The notes: a model not told the origin generated them from the sequence alone. A DNA stretch of 64,000 nucleotides from Rhizobium sp. WYJ-E13 (GCF_018987265.1 NZ_CP076853.1:1798001-1862000), one strand, 5' to 3'. Positions 1-9,821 are shown, counted from the first letter of the stretch. Program-made: numbers and translations.

Positions 1-117
1 GTCGGCAGCGAGGTAATTGGGCGTAGCGGCTGGATGCAGATCTCCGCAGCCGGTGAACAGTCGCTCGCCGGGCCTAAAACGTGGAAATTGGACAACGGCC
101 ACAACAACGGGCCGTGA
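1..117 (+). CDS. Possible C-terminal end of a truncated CDS
   Basis: Frame 1 is open from the first base to a TGA at 115-117 and reads 38 residues ending in LDNGHNNGP. The window edge cuts off anything upstream. No family is recognisable from so short a tail, and an open frame of this length in GC-rich DNA can occur by chance, so this is only a possible gene end. Confidence 0.25.
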   Translation, partial: VGSEVIGRSGWMQISAAGEQSLAGPKTWKLDNGHNNGP

Positions 118-436
118 CGATGATCTCGGATCTCAGTGAATGCGGAAAGGTGTGTTGGCTTCTATGTCGGTAGCAGTCGCTGCCTTGATATCTCGCCCCT
201 CAATACAACCTGAATTAAGCATATTAGCATGTTCTTTGCAATGACATTCTCCTTATACTTGAATATCCGACTCGTGATTAATCAAATCTGCTGACTGTTT
301 CTTGGAAAATCTTCGACCATGACACCGGGATTCTGTCCCGGCTGCCAGGCCTGAATTGCCACTTGCCGACAACCTGTTGCCCTGATCTCATTGGCTCTCT
401 GGGCTGGTTGCCAATTCTGAAAAGGCACGCCAAGCG
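118..436. other. Non-coding gap, nothing recognised
   Basis: About 320 bases, with an AT-rich stretch around 195-290, before the NTF2-like gene. I see no convincing gene, repeat or terminator. The AT-rich part is the likely place for the promoter of the gene at 437. Confidence 0.4.
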
Positions 437-820
437 ATGCACGTCACAGAGACTACTTTCGAAGACATCCGAGCGCTCGAAGAAGCGCTGCATCGTCCTG
501 AAATACGCCGTTCCAGGCAAGCACTCGAAGCGCTCCTGGCCGATGGCTTTCTCGAATTCGGCGCCTCCGGAAGAGTCTATCGCCGCGATGTCATGATCGA
601 GTTGCTGCTGCAGGAGGAAGGTAGCGCCGATGATAGCGAGCTTCATTCGGACGATTATGCGCTCACACCGATCTCAACCGATGCGGTGCTGCTGACCTAC
701 CGCACATGGCGCAGGCAAGCTTACGGCGCCGAACGGCATGTGCTGCGCAGCTCAATCTGGAAGCATGACAGGCAACGCTGGCAGATACTTTTCCATCAAG
801 GCACGCCGAGAAGGGCCTAG
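437..820 (+). CDS. NTF2-like (DUF4440/SnoaL-type) protein
   Basis: This encodes 127 residues, the usual length for a single-domain NTF2-like fold. It opens with an acidic helix (EDIRALEEALHRPEIR), continues with LLADGFLEFGASGRVYRRD, typical of the DUF4440 cone-shaped fold, and ends in paired strands (LLTYRTWRR, SSIWKHDRQRWQILFHQGTP). Such proteins bind small ligands or act as small enzymes; no catalytic residue pins the activity down here. A weak AAAGG lies about 11 bases before the ATG. It stands alone, convergent with the chemoreceptor gene. The family call is good; the biological role is unknown. Confidence 0.8.
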   Translation: MHVTETTFEDIRALEEALHRPEIRRSRQALEALLADGFLEFGASGRVYRRDVMIELLLQEEGSADDSELHSDDYALTPISTDAVLLTYRTWRRQAYGAERHVLRSSIWKHDRQRWQILFHQGTPRRA

Positions 821-832
821 CTGAAAATCCCA

Positions 833-870
833 GAAAGATAAAAGAGGCCGCGGCATCGTCTGCCGCGGCC
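833..870 (-). terminator. Rho-independent terminator of the chemoreceptor gene
   Basis: A perfect 10-bp stem (GGCCGCGGCA at 846-855, TGCCGCGGCC at 861-870) with a five-base loop is followed, reading on the minus strand, by the T-rich run TCTTTTATCTTT. It lies 25 bases beyond the chemoreceptor stop codon. It may also serve the convergent gene that ends at 820. Confidence 0.8.
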
Positions 871-894
871 CTGACATCAAACCAATCCTGCCCC

Positions 895-2715
895 TTAAGC
901 AGCCCGCCCGTATCGCGCACCCTGCCCCGTATCACCCCGCAGCCGGAACTTCGACAGCAGCGACCGCAGCTGCTGGCTCTCTTCCGCGAGCGTCTGGCTG
1001 GCCGCCGTCGTCTCCTCGACCATGGCGGCGTTCTGCTGGGTCATCTGGTCCATGTGGTTGACCGAGGTGTTGATCTCGTGAAGGCCCGTCGCCTGTTCGC
1101 GGGCAGCCGTCGCGATGGAATCGACATGGGCGTTGACGCGGTTGACCAGCGCCTCGATCTCGACCAGCGCATCGCCGGTCGAACGCACCAGCGCCACGCC
1201 GCCTTCGACCTCGGATGCCGAGCTCGAAATCAGCGTCTTGATCTCCTTCGCCGCATTCGCCGAACGCTGCGCCAACTCGCGCACTTCCTGCGCCACGACA
1301 GCAAAACCGCGACCGGCTTCACCGGCACGTGCCGCTTCCACACCGGCGTTCAGTGCCAGGAGGTTGGTCTGGAAGGCGATCTCGTCGATGACGCCGATGA
1401 TCTGGTTGATGCGGCTCGAACTATCCTCGATGCGGCTCATGGCCAAAACGGCGTTTCGGACGATCTCGCCGGATTTGCCGGCACTGGTCTTCGTTTCCGC
1501 CACCATGGTACGCGCCTCGTTGGCGCGCTCGGAGGCGGTGCGAACCGTCGCGGTGATCTCGTCGAGAGCGGCGGCCGTCTCTTCCAGCGCAGCCGCTTGC
1601 TGCTCGGTGCGCTTGGAGAGGTTGTTGGTCGCTTCGCTGATATCCCGGGCGCTGTCGTTGACGATATGGCTCGATTCGGCAATCGCATTGATGACGCTGT
1701 TCAATGCATCCACGGCGGCGTTGAAGTCGGAGCGGAGCTTCGCATAATCCTGGCCGATATCGTCGATCGCAACCGTCAGGTCGCCGGCCGCAAGCCGTTC
1801 CAGTCCGGCGCCAAGCGCCATCATCGCCGCAGTCTGGCGTTCTGAGGAGGAGCGCAGGCTCTCCTCGTTGCCGCGCCGCTCGCCTTCGATCTCGCGCTGG
1901 CGCTCGTCCTCGCGCACCCGCAGCTCCGCGCGCTCGGCAACGGAATCGCGCAGTACGATCAGCGATTTCGCCATCTGGCCGATTTCGTCGCGACGGTCGG
2001 CATCGGATATCTGAACGCTCGCATCCTCATCGGCAATCGCGTTCATCGCCGCCTTCAGCCGGGCAATCGGCGAGGTCACGCTGCGCACGATGGCATAGGC
2101 GATGGCGAGCGTGGCGATGGCGCCGAGCAGGCAGAGCACCGCAGCCCATATCGCATTCTGGCGATAAAGCGCGGCAAGGTCGTCTGCATAGACGCCGGTG
2201 CCGACGATCCAGCCCCAGGGCGCAAAACCGGCCACATGCGAATATTTCAGCACCGGCTGATCGGCGCCCGGCTTCGGCCAGTAGTAATCGACGAAGCCCT
2301 GCCCGCTCGCCTTCACCGTATTGACGAATTCGATGAACAGGAACTTGCCGTTCGGGTCCTTGTTCTGGCTGAGGTCCGTGCCGTTCAACTCCGGCTTGAC
2401 CGGATGCATCACCATGGTCGGATGCATGTCGTTGATCCAGAAATAGCCGGTGCCGCCGCCGTAGCGCATGGAGGCAATCACGTCCTTGGCGGCAGACTGC
2501 GCCTGTTCGCGGGTCATCGTGCCCGCCTGCTCCAGCTTGTAATATTTGTCGAAGATGGCAAGCGCCGTCGCATCCATCTGCGCCAGACCGGCTTTGCGCT
2601 CGGCTTCCAGCTCCCGATAGGAAAAATTGAGGAAGAAGATCATCGTCGCGGCAAGCACGGCGAGCGCGAAAGCGACGAGGCTGTAGAGGCGGGTTGAAAT
2701 CCTGATGTTGCGCAT
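895..2715 (-). CDS. Methyl-accepting chemotaxis protein with single Cache domain
   Basis: This is an inner-membrane chemoreceptor of about 606 residues. A first membrane helix (12-33) and a second (188-212) flank a periplasmic sCache_2 domain (35-180) with the motifs [10 protein letters not shown] and [13 protein letters not shown] follows (about 213-266), then the methyl-accepting coiled coil with the conserved hairpin tip [21 protein letters not shown]. Signalling would go to CheA/CheW. No C-terminal CheR-docking pentapeptide is visible. The frame extends upstream to 2823, but the ATG at 2715, just before the first membrane helix, fits the family better than the upstream residues. The ligand cannot be told from sequence; small organic acids are common for this Cache type. 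No other che genes are nearby. Confidence 0.93.
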   Translation of the reverse strand: MRNIRISTRLYSLVAFALAVLAATMIFFLNFSYRELEAERKAGLAQMDATALAIFDKYYKLEQAGTMTREQAQSAAKDVIASMRYGGGTGYFWINDMHPTMVMHPVKPELNGTDLSQNKDPNGKFLFIEFVNTVKASGQGFVDYYWPKPGADQPVLKYSHVAGFAPWGWIVGTGVYADDLAALYRQNAIWAAVLCLLGAIATLAIAYAIVRSVTSPIARLKAAMNAIADEDASVQISDADRRDEIGQMAKSLIVLRDSVAERAELRVREDERQREIEGERRGNEESLRSSSERQTAAMMALGAGLERLAAGDLTVAIDDIGQDYAKLRSDFNAAVDALNSVINAIAESSHIVNDSARDISEATNNLSKRTEQQAAALEETAAALDEITATVRTASERANEARTMVAETKTSAGKSGEIVRNAVLAMSRIEDSSSRINQIIGVIDEIAFQTNLLALNAGVEAARAGEAGRGFAVVAQEVRELAQRSANAAKEIKTLISSSASEVEGGVALVRSTGDALVEIEALVNRVNAHVDSIATAAREQATGLHEINTSVNHMDQMTQQNAAMVEETTAASQTLAEESQQLRSLLSKFRLRGDTGQGARYGRAA

Positions 2716-3014
2716 GGGGTTCCGGCGGTTCTCATGTGTGACAATTATCAAATACTGATGTGAGCCGCTTACCGGACGGTAAAGCTTGATTAGAATGTGA
2801 TGAAATAACGCTACGTGAGGCAATCGGGCGCAGCCCTTATCCTCAGATCAAACAATTGAATTTTAACAGAATTTCAACAGTTGAGAATCTTGCGCAGGCA
2901 GCGGATATTTTTCGCCTGACACACCGGGACCGCCTGTCTCGCAGGCCTTCGCATCACTTGGGCTTTGCATTACGGTGAGTCCAGATGAATCACCGGCCAG
3001 ATGAGGAGCCCTTG

Positions 3015-3401
3015 ATGACCGATGCCGCCAAGCCGACAGGCGAACTCACCTTGCGTACGCTGGCCATGCCGGGCGATGCCAATCCCGCTGGCGATATTTT
3101 CGGCGGCTGGGTCATGGCGCAGATGGACCTGGCAAGCGGCATCCGCGCCGCCGAGCGCGCCAGAGGCCGCGTGGTAACGGCGGCGGTAAAGGAAATGGCC
3201 TTCGAACTGCCGGTCAAGATCGGCGATACGCTATCCATCTATACGCATGTGGAGCGCGTCGGCCGCACCTCGATCACGTTGCGGGTGGAAGCCTGGGCGC
3301 ATCGCTCGCGCTATAACGAGCAGGAAAAGGTCACCGCCGGCACCTTCATCATGGTGGCGCTGGACGAGGACGGCAAACCCAAGGTGGTCCCGCAGGATTG
3401 A
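3015..3401 (+). CDS. Hotdog-fold acyl-CoA thioesterase (YciA-like)
   Basis: A 128-residue hotdog protein of the YciA/acyl-CoA hydrolase family. It has the family signature PGDANPAGDIFGGWVMAQMD near the N-terminus, where the catalytic Asp/Asn region lies, and GRVVTAAVKEMAFELPVKIGD in the core. It should hydrolyse acyl-CoA thioesters in the cytoplasm. I chose the ATG at 3015 because GAGGAG sits seven bases upstream; an in-frame ATG at 2985 would add ten non-conserved residues. The stop codon is one base from the start of the next gene, so the two are probably co-transcribed and translationally coupled. Confidence 0.88.
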   Translation: MTDAAKPTGELTLRTLAMPGDANPAGDIFGGWVMAQMDLASGIRAAERARGRVVTAAVKEMAFELPVKIGDTLSIYTHVERVGRTSITLRVEAWAHRSRYNEQEKVTAGTFIMVALDEDGKPKVVPQD

Positions 3402-3402
3402 C

Positions 3403-3990
3403 ATGATGCAGGCGGCGGCGACACCGGAGGTTTATGTCTACATCCGCACTGTCATGTCGATGGTGATCGGCCTCTCGCTCGCCCGTTTGCTCACCGGCCT
3501 CGGCGGCATCGTCCAGACGCCCGGCAAGCACCGCGTCTACTGGGTGCATCTCGGCTGGGTCGCCTCGATGTTCCTGTTCATCATTCATTTCTGGTGGTGG
3601 GAATATCGCCTTCAGTCGCTCGCCGTCATCTCCTTCGGCGTCTACCTGTTTCTCATCAGCTTCTGCTGCCTGTTCTTCTTCCTCTGCGTGCTGATCTTCC
3701 CGACGACGCTGGAGGATTACGGCGGCTACGAGGAATATTTCATCTCGCGGCGCCGCTGGTTTTTCGGCATGCTGGCGGTGACCTATGTGGTGGATTTTCT
3801 GGATACGCTTTTGAAGGGCAAGGCGTATCTGGCGGCGCTCGGATGGGAATATCCGGTGAGGAATGCCGTCTATATCGTGCTGTGTGTCGTTGCGGCCTGG
3901 ACGGCGAACCGGCGGTTTCATGCGGTGTTCGTCGGCGCCGGCCTGCTCTACCAGATCACCTGGATCTTCAGGCTTTACGATTTGATCTGA
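3403..3990 (+). CDS. Multi-spanning membrane protein of unknown function
   Basis: This 195-residue protein is rich in hydrophobic segments: about six membrane helices, including VMSMVIGLSLARLLTGLGGI, WVASMFLFIIHFWWW, FLISFCCLFFFLCVLIF and the C-terminal GLLYQITWIFRLYDL. It starts one base after the thioesterase stop codon, so translation is probably coupled. The longer frame from 3247 runs out of phase inside the thioesterase gene and is not used. The proximity to the thioesterase might suggest a lipid-related role, but this is inference. I do not recognise a named family. Confidence 0.75.
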   Translation: MMQAAATPEVYVYIRTVMSMVIGLSLARLLTGLGGIVQTPGKHRVYWVHLGWVASMFLFIIHFWWWEYRLQSLAVISFGVYLFLISFCCLFFFLCVLIFPTTLEDYGGYEEYFISRRRWFFGMLAVTYVVDFLDTLLKGKAYLAALGWEYPVRNAVYIVLCVVAAWTANRRFHAVFVGAGLLYQITWIFRLYDLI

Positions 3991-4041
3991 AGCCTCTCTC
4001 CTCCTGTGCCATTGTGCTGAGATGAGGGAGGTGAGGATGCC

Positions 4042-5214
4042 TCAAGCCCGCAAGAACTGCGACCCCTTGTCGAAACTCAATCCCGGAAAAATCTTCCCCG
4101 TCAGATCCTCGGCCGACACATCGAACTGCCGGTAGAGCATCGCCGCCGCCAGTTCCCGCACATCCGCCGTCGGCATCAGATCCCGATCATCGAGCAGCGC
4201 ACCATCCACAATCCCCGGCCATCTGCCGAGAATCCTCCCGCCGTCGATCGCCCCACCCGCCAGCACTGCGCAGCCGCCCGTGCCATGATCCGTCCCGGCG
4301 GAACCATTCTCCCGCACGGTGCGACCGAATTCCGTCATGGCAAGCACCACCGTCTTCGCCCAGAGATCGGCTCCCATCGTCGCCTTCAGCGTGGTGATCG
4401 CTTGCGCCAGATCCTGCACCGGCCGCTTGAACTGGCCGAACTGGCCGACATGCGTATCCCAGCCGGTGATCGAGAAGCTGGCGATGCGGTAATCGCCCTT
4501 CAGCATATTGCCGGCTAGCGCTGCGACATCGGTGATCTTCTCGCCGCGCTGACCGGATGGTTCTGCCATCATGGAGGCGCTGTTGGCGCGCATCGCCTCA
4601 TCCATCGCCTTGGCAAAGGCCGGGTCGGCGGCATAGAGCCGCATCAGGAACTGCATCTCGTCCTTGGCCGGCCCGAGATTGGAGTCCGAGGCCCAGACAT
4701 CGACATTGTTCGGCCCGGTCAGGATCAACTCGGTCGATGTATTGACATCGATCGCCTTGCGCGCATCCGAGCGCGGGATGACGGCGAGCGCCCGGTTCAG
4801 CCAGCCGGTCTTTTCCTCGGCCACATGTTCGCCGCCGGATTCCAGCATGTCCTGCCCGTCGAAATGGCTGCGCTGATCGCGATAGGGCGTGGAGACGGCA
4901 TGGACGAACGCAAGCTCTTTGGCCTTCCACAGTGGCATGAGATCGGCCGCTGCCGGGTTTAGCCCGAAATGCCCGTCGAGATCGATAAGCCCCTTGTCCG
5001 GCGTTAGCGCCAGCGTGGGCCTCAGCGCCGCAAAACCGGCATCGCCATAGGGCTGTACCAGATCGAGCCCGTCCATCGCCCCGCGCAGCACGATCGTCAC
5101 GAAACGGTTGTCGCCGGGCATCGCCGCGAAGGTCACCGGCGTGAAGATGGGGGCTGCGGCAAGGCAGCAGGCGGAAGCGAGAAAACCGCGGCGGGAAAGC
5201 GTGAACTCTGTCAT
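4042..5214 (-). CDS. DUF1501 family protein, Tat-exported
   Basis: A 390-residue DUF1501 protein. A twin-arginine signal (SRRGFLASACCLAAAP) begins at residue 7, so it is probably exported folded by Tat. Conserved family blocks include FVTIVLRGAMDGLDLVQPYGD, the WDTH motif (GWDTHVGQ) and VLAMTEFGRTVRENGS..DHGTGG, which place it in the alkaline-phosphatase/sulfatase-like superfamily. The substrate is not known. It follows the DUF1800 gene on the same strand with a 40-base gap; this pair is found together in many proteobacteria and planctomycetes and is presumed to act together. Confidence in the family is high, in the function low. Confidence 0.9.
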   Translation of the reverse strand: MTEFTLSRRGFLASACCLAAAPIFTPVTFAAMPGDNRFVTIVLRGAMDGLDLVQPYGDAGFAALRPTLALTPDKGLIDLDGHFGLNPAAADLMPLWKAKELAFVHAVSTPYRDQRSHFDGQDMLESGGEHVAEEKTGWLNRALAVIPRSDARKAIDVNTSTELILTGPNNVDVWASDSNLGPAKDEMQFLMRLYAADPAFAKAMDEAMRANSASMMAEPSGQRGEKITDVAALAGNMLKGDYRIASFSITGWDTHVGQFGQFKRPVQDLAQAITTLKATMGADLWAKTVVLAMTEFGRTVRENGSAGTDHGTGGCAVLAGGAIDGGRILGRWPGIVDGALLDDRDLMPTADVRELAAAMLYRQFDVSAEDLTGKIFPGLSFDKGSQFLRA

Positions 5215-5225
5215 GACCGGCTCCT

Positions 5226-5254
5226 AAAGCAATTCCAGCAAAAGCGTTTTGCGT
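5226..5254. repeat. Partial copy of the GCAATTCC rhizobial palindrome
   Basis: The segment AAAGCAATTCCAGCAAAAGC followed by GTTTTGCGTC matches the left and middle parts of the palindromic repeats at 22244 and 29325. The right arm (GGAATTGC) is missing, because the copy abuts the stop codon of the DUF1800 gene. It fills the short gap between the DUF1800 and DUF1501 genes. Confidence 0.65.
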
Positions 5255-6784
5255 CTATCGACGGTTGAATTCGGGGGAAGCGAGAACCAGCGTCAGGCCG
5301 CTCACCCTGTTCGGTGCCTGCGAGACGACGCGGATCGTCTCATCGCGGGCGGCATCTGCCAGCGTCGCCTTCAGGAACTCACGCGGATCGACATCCCTGC
5401 CGAACTGGGCGCTGGCGCGTCTGGCCCAGGCAAGCCGCTCCGAGAGCTGGCTTGCGGTAATCCAGGCTGAAAAGCTCTCCTCGAAGCCGGCCGGGCTCGG
5501 CGGCAGCCATGTGGGCTGGCCCATGCGGCGAAGAGCCCCCTGCCCGAGCGCGCGTGCCATCTGGAAGGCCTTGCGGCGCTTGATGCGCGCCTCGTCATCA
5601 GGGCTCGGCGGCGCCTCCATCATCGCCTGCCCGTCAGGCGCCCCATCCTGCTTCTTCGGCTGCATTGCCATCATCTCGTCGCTATCGGCATCGTCCTCCT
5701 GATAGGCCTGCATGAAGGCTGCGACATCGCCGGTGCCCGATCCGCCGTTCAGCGCCCTCAAGCCGGTAACGATATAGTCGAAAGGCTGGCGCGCCTTGGC
5801 GCCTTCGTTCGCCCAGGCGGCAGGATGATCGAGCATGGTGCGATAGACGGCGGAGAGCTCGCCATCCGTCTTCTTCCACGCCTCGCTCATGGCCGCGATC
5901 ATCTCTTGCGGCGGCTGGTCGGAGATGAAATGCACTGCGAGCTTGCGGCTGATATGCTCCGCCGTCTTCGGATGGGCTGCGAGATCGTCGAGCATGGCAA
6001 GGTAATCCTTGCGCGTGCGCTTCGCCCCGCCATAGCTGACCCCAAGCACCTCGTGTTTTCCGGGCTCGGAAATCTGCGGCCGGAAGGCGGTCTCCATTTC
6101 CTGCGGGTCGATTGTCAGCCCGGTCAGCACCATGGCCGCCGATCGCACATCAGCCTGCGTATAGCCGCTGCCGGCGCCGAGGGTGTGCAGTTCCAGAAGC
6201 TCGCGGCCGAGATTTTCGTTCAGCCCCTTGTTGCGCCGCATGCCGCCCTTCGAATCCGGCCCCAGCGACTGCGCCTGGTCAAGATAGATCAGCATCGACG
6301 GATGCTCGGTGGCGCTGCGCAGCAGCGTCGAAAACTTGCCGCCCATATAGGGACGGATCGCCTCGGCCTCATAGAGCGGCACGATCAGCCGCATCGGCAG
6401 GCTCTTGGCGGCACTCGTGGAGAAATGATTGGTCCAGAACGTCGCTAGCCGCTCGTTGAAACCATCGGGCGAAAGCACGGATTGCATTAGCCGCGCATTG
6501 GCATCCATCTGGAAGAGCACCTGCGCCCGGCGCTGAAGAAGCCGCCGCTGCTGCCGCCGGGCAAGATCGTCGCCATCGGCTTGCCGGATCTGCTTAAGCC
6601 TCTCCTGCAGATCGAGGATCTGCGTATGCCGCGCCTCGATGCCGCCGACGGGAAAGCTCGGCACGATATCGGCGCCGCGCGTCACCTGCCCGATCAGATC
6701 ATCCTTCGTCTGCGGCGGGCTCTCGCCTGGCCGCAACCCGTAACCGAAACGGATCGCCGCCATCGTCGGAAAAGACAGGCTCAT
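5255..6784 (-). CDS. DUF1800 family protein
   Basis: A 509-residue DUF1800 protein. It contains the family's mostly helical core with blocks RLATFWTNHFSTSA, LGRELLELHTLGAG, YTQADVRSAAMVLTGL and PFDYIVTGLRAL. A low-complexity, Met- and Asp-rich insert (DDADSDEMMAMQPKKQDG, roughly residues 362-395) interrupts the conserved region. No clear signal peptide is visible, unlike the DUF1501 partner. It is the first gene of the presumed DUF1800-DUF1501 operon. The function is unknown; the pair has been suggested to handle secreted or envelope material. Confidence 0.9.
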   Translation of the reverse strand: MSLSFPTMAAIRFGYGLRPGESPPQTKDDLIGQVTRGADIVPSFPVGGIEARHTQILDLQERLKQIRQADGDDLARRQQRRLLQRRAQVLFQMDANARLMQSVLSPDGFNERLATFWTNHFSTSAAKSLPMRLIVPLYEAEAIRPYMGGKFSTLLRSATEHPSMLIYLDQAQSLGPDSKGGMRRNKGLNENLGRELLELHTLGAGSGYTQADVRSAAMVLTGLTIDPQEMETAFRPQISEPGKHEVLGVSYGGAKRTRKDYLAMLDDLAAHPKTAEHISRKLAVHFISDQPPQEMIAAMSEAWKKTDGELSAVYRTMLDHPAAWANEGAKARQPFDYIVTGLRALNGGSGTGDVAAFMQAYQEDDADSDEMMAMQPKKQDGAPDGQAMMEAPPSPDDEARIKRRKAFQMARALGQGALRRMGQPTWLPPSPAGFEESFSAWITASQLSERLAWARRASAQFGRDVDPREFLKATLADAARDETIRVVSQAPNRVSGLTLVLASPEFNRR

Positions 6785-6989
6785 GACCGTTCACCTCCTC
6801 ATCACCAGATAGTGACAAGGTCTCAGCCAATTGCGACGGCAATCTGCAGGAATTGCGGCAATTTTCCGACATGGACGATTTGTAATATATTGAAATCGTT
6901 GGGATTGGCCCTGTCGCCGACACTGCATCGGCAGCGGCGGATTCGTCAATTGCACCATGGGGCCGGGTCGAAGACCAGCCGATATCGCC

Positions 6990-8192
6990 TCAGCAGTCGT
7001 GTCTTTCCGATGCGCGATAAAGACGCGGCCCGGACATGTCGCTGGGTGGTTCGCCCTCGACCATCACCTTGTTGCGCCCGGCCTCCTTGGCCCCATAGAG
7101 CGCCTTGTCGGCCCGGGCGATTTGCTCGTAGAGGGAATGATCGGCGGGATTGGCGCCGGCAACGCCGAAGCTTGCGGTGATCACGCCGTCGGACCCGATC
7201 GGCATGCCGTCGGACCCGATCGCCTTGCGGTCGATCGCCGCAAAGGCAAGCCGCGCCCGGTTGGCGAAATCGGCACCCGCCACCAGCGGCGTTTCAGGCA
7301 GGAAGATCACGAATTCCTCGCCGCCGAAACGCGCCGCAAAACCGCCTTCCGGCAACCGCACCTGCAATATCCTAGCAAAGGCGCGGATCACCTCGTCGCC
7401 GGCGCCATGACCGAACGTATCGTTCACCCATTTGAAATTGTCGATGTCGCAGATGATGGCGGCGCCCTGCACCCGGCCGCGCTCACGGACCATACGATCG
7501 AAACCGCGTCGGTTGAGCATGCCGGTCAGCGGATCGCGCTCGGCGGAATCGCGGTGCGCCGTGATGGTATCGAAGGTGGCTGCCGCAAGTGCCGCGAGCG
7601 CAAACATCAGCGCCAGGATGGATGCCGAGGCCTGCATATAGAAGGCATATTGCGACGAGATGAAGTCATCGTGGCCGCCATAGGACGGGATGATGAACAC
7701 GAAAACGATATTGCGGATAACTGTATCGGCAACCACAAGGCCGGAGACCGCCAGGAGCACCTTGTCCGCCGCATGGCGCATGCGCCGCAGGCTGGTGGCG
7801 ATCGCAAAAGCGAGCAGCGCCGCGCAGCCGAGATCATCCAGCAGAAATTCCACCGGAATGCTCTTGAGGACCAGAGCGGCATAGAGGATCCCCGCGTAGA
7901 TCGCCCCTGCAAAGCCGAGACGCTGCGCCAGCCAGGACGGCCGCCCGAAGCGGGCGAGCAGCGCGCCCGAATAGAAAATGAATGAGATCAGGAACAGCGC
8001 GTCGGCGATCAGCGATGCGGTGCGCTCGGCAACCAGGCTGTCGATCAGCGGAACGGAAAAAGCGGCCGCGGCAAAGAGATAACCCGGCCCCCACAACCTG
8101 GCTTCCCGCGACCCGAAACGGCTCACGATCAGGAAGGTGCAGCCGAAAATCAGCATCATGACCGGCAGCAGGAAGGCGAAATTACTATCCAT
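6990..8192 (-). CDS. Membrane-bound diguanylate cyclase (GGDEF)
   Basis: A 400-residue protein with about six or seven membrane helices in residues 5-205 and a GGDEF domain from about 213 to 375. The active-site motif is GGEEF at 290-294 and the substrate helix reads DPLTGMLNRRGFD, so it should make cyclic di-GMP from GTP. The four residues at the usual RxxD inhibitory-site position read PEGG, so product inhibition at the I-site is probably lost. The sequence IGSDGMP is followed directly by IGSDG, a 21-base in-frame near-duplication at about 7187-7222 just before the conserved TASFGVA strand. It is monocistronic and has no EAL domain. Confidence 0.92.
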   Translation of the reverse strand: MDSNFAFLLPVMMLIFGCTFLIVSRFGSREARLWGPGYLFAAAAFSVPLIDSLVAERTASLIADALFLISFIFYSGALLARFGRPSWLAQRLGFAGAIYAGILYAALVLKSIPVEFLLDDLGCAALLAFAIATSLRRMRHAADKVLLAVSGLVVADTVIRNIVFVFIIPSYGGHDDFISSQYAFYMQASASILALMFALAALAAATFDTITAHRDSAERDPLTGMLNRRGFDRMVRERGRVQGAAIICDIDNFKWVNDTFGHGAGDEVIRAFARILQVRLPEGGFAARFGGEEFVIFLPETPLVAGADFANRARLAFAAIDRKAIGSDGMPIGSDGVITASFGVAGANPADHSLYEQIARADKALYGAKEAGRNKVMVEGEPPSDMSGPRLYRASERHDC

Positions 8193-8348
8193 GAACCCTC
8201 GCGGCGGGACGCGATACAGAACCGGCGCATGGAGGACGTTAGACCGGACGGGTTAAGAAAGACCTATGCGGGAATTTCTGCCAGGGCCGGAACGGGACGA
8301 CGCCGATGCATCCGTCCCGAGCGTCCAAGGCGGATGGTGTTTTCCCCC

Positions 8349-9587
8349 TCACGGGATGACCGGTTCGTCGTTCTTCAGCTTGTCGAGATAGCCTGCGGCA
8401 AAATCGATATTCAATTCCACGAAAAGCGGGAAATGATCGCTGATCTGGTAGGTGCGCCATTCCTCGTAGAAGGCCTGCAGCTTCGGCTCATCGGTCTTCA
8501 GGACCGTCTGCTCGGCGATGAAGGCCCTCTGCTTGGTGATCTTCCTCTGTGCGGTCGCTATTCTTTCAGGCGTGGCGCCTGGTTTGTCTGCGGCCCTCTG
8601 CTGACGAGCGATCTCTTCTTCGGCGGCTGCGATCTTGCTGTCGATGGAGGCGATCACGGCATCGCGGTGAAGCTTCAAATCGTCCTTCCGGAAAACGGAC
8701 TCGAACACGTTCAGCACACCATGCTCCTTGCCGCTGCCAGGATTGGCGAGGCTCACCTCACCCGCCTCCGGCATGAAGGAAATCTGGTCATAGAACTTCG
8801 TCTGGGTGGAGTTGCTGCCTATATTATTCTTGAAGACCTGAAAGCCGTGTCTATCCAGTGCATCGAAGGTCGGCGCATCGAAAGCGTCAATATTGAAATC
8901 GCCGACGAGGATATGTGCGGTCGTCTTGTCCTCCTTGGCACGATCGGCGACGAATTTTGCAACCGCATCGATTTCATTCACGCGCCTTTTGAACTCCGGC
9001 GCCGTCAGTTTGTCCTTGCCGTAATAGATGTGGACGGTCGCGAAATTGAACTTGAACCAGCCCGACTGGAAACTGCAGGAAAAAGGCGTTCGGGCAAATT
9101 GTCTCGCCTTGGTCACGTCGGAAATCTGCTGCTCGAAAGGCAGCACCAGTTCACCGGCAACCCCGGTGAAATGAACCTTGTTCTTGTTGTAGATGAAGCC
9201 CAGTCGCTCCTTGTTGCCGGATTCCCCCAGCGTAACATCGGTCATGATGTAATCATATTCCGGACCGACCGTTTCCATCAGCCGCTCGAAGGGCGCCATA
9301 TCTTCGCAAATCTCCTGTACCGCGATGATATCGAAGGCCGAAACCACCTCTGCGAGATAGAAGAAACTCTCATCGAGCCGCGGGCCGTTGCCGAAGCGGT
9401 TGTCATCGAAATTGCGGATGTTCCATGTGCCCAGCAGCAAGGTCTGTCCGGCAGTCCGGATCGGCATGGCGGCAGCGATCTGCGCCTTGAGCAGTTTCAA
9501 TCCGTCGATCGTCTGATCTCGCAACGCCTTCCGTTTGTCTGCCGGATAACGTCGAAATGCGTAACGCAATTTCCAGTAAGCAACCAT
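8349..9587 (-). CDS. Endonuclease/exonuclease/phosphatase-fold hydrolase
   Basis: A 412-residue protein of the EEP (DNase I-like) superfamily. The metal-dependent phosphodiesterase motifs are in order: LLGTWNIRNFDD, the catalytic Glu in IIAVQEI, TVHIYYG, ILVGDFNIDAFD and the terminal SDHFPLFVEL. A charged coiled-coil insertion (EEEIARQQRAADKPG) lies between the last two motifs. Substrate could be nucleic acid or a phospholipid; the sequence does not decide. I chose the ATG at 9587 because a GGGGAGGGGG ribosome site precedes it directly; the frame is open to 9659. It has no signal peptide from this start. Confidence 0.85.
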   Translation of the reverse strand: MVAYWKLRYAFRRYPADKRKALRDQTIDGLKLLKAQIAAAMPIRTAGQTLLLGTWNIRNFDDNRFGNGPRLDESFFYLAEVVSAFDIIAVQEICEDMAPFERLMETVGPEYDYIMTDVTLGESGNKERLGFIYNKNKVHFTGVAGELVLPFEQQISDVTKARQFARTPFSCSFQSGWFKFNFATVHIYYGKDKLTAPEFKRRVNEIDAVAKFVADRAKEDKTTAHILVGDFNIDAFDAPTFDALDRHGFQVFKNNIGSNSTQTKFYDQISFMPEAGEVSLANPGSGKEHGVLNVFESVFRKDDLKLHRDAVIASIDSKIAAAEEEIARQQRAADKPGATPERIATAQRKITKQRAFIAEQTVLKTDEPKLQAFYEEWRTYQISDHFPLFVELNIDFAAGYLDKLKNDEPVIP

Positions 9588-9689
9588 TTCCCCCTCCCCA
9601 AGTTTGCAAGTTAAAGTTTTAACCGCAGTCCCAAAAAAGAAAAGCGAAATAACCGTCATAATTGCAGGAATGAAAAGAGGAGGCCGCGC

Positions 9690-9795
9690 ACGACAGCGCC
9701 GCGGGGTCTTTTAAGACGCGCAAAGGACGCTGTAACACTTTGCGGTTCTGCATAATTTTGCCCTTAAATGGATTCCGATTTAAGGAATTATGCAG
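9690..9795. repeat. Rhizobial intergenic palindromic repeat
   Basis: The segment holds nested inverted repeats: CTGCATAATT (9748-9757) with AATTATGCAG (9786-9795), and inside it CCTTAAAT (9762-9769) with ATTTAAGG (9778-9785). A second palindrome, GTCTTTTAAGAC, precedes it at about 9706. I recognise this combination as a type of element scattered between genes in rhizobial chromosomes. It lies between the 3' end of the MFS gene and the 5' end of the EEP gene. Confidence 0.6.
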
Positions 9796-9821
9796 CAGGC
9801 GCGGCCCCTATCGAGAAGAAG

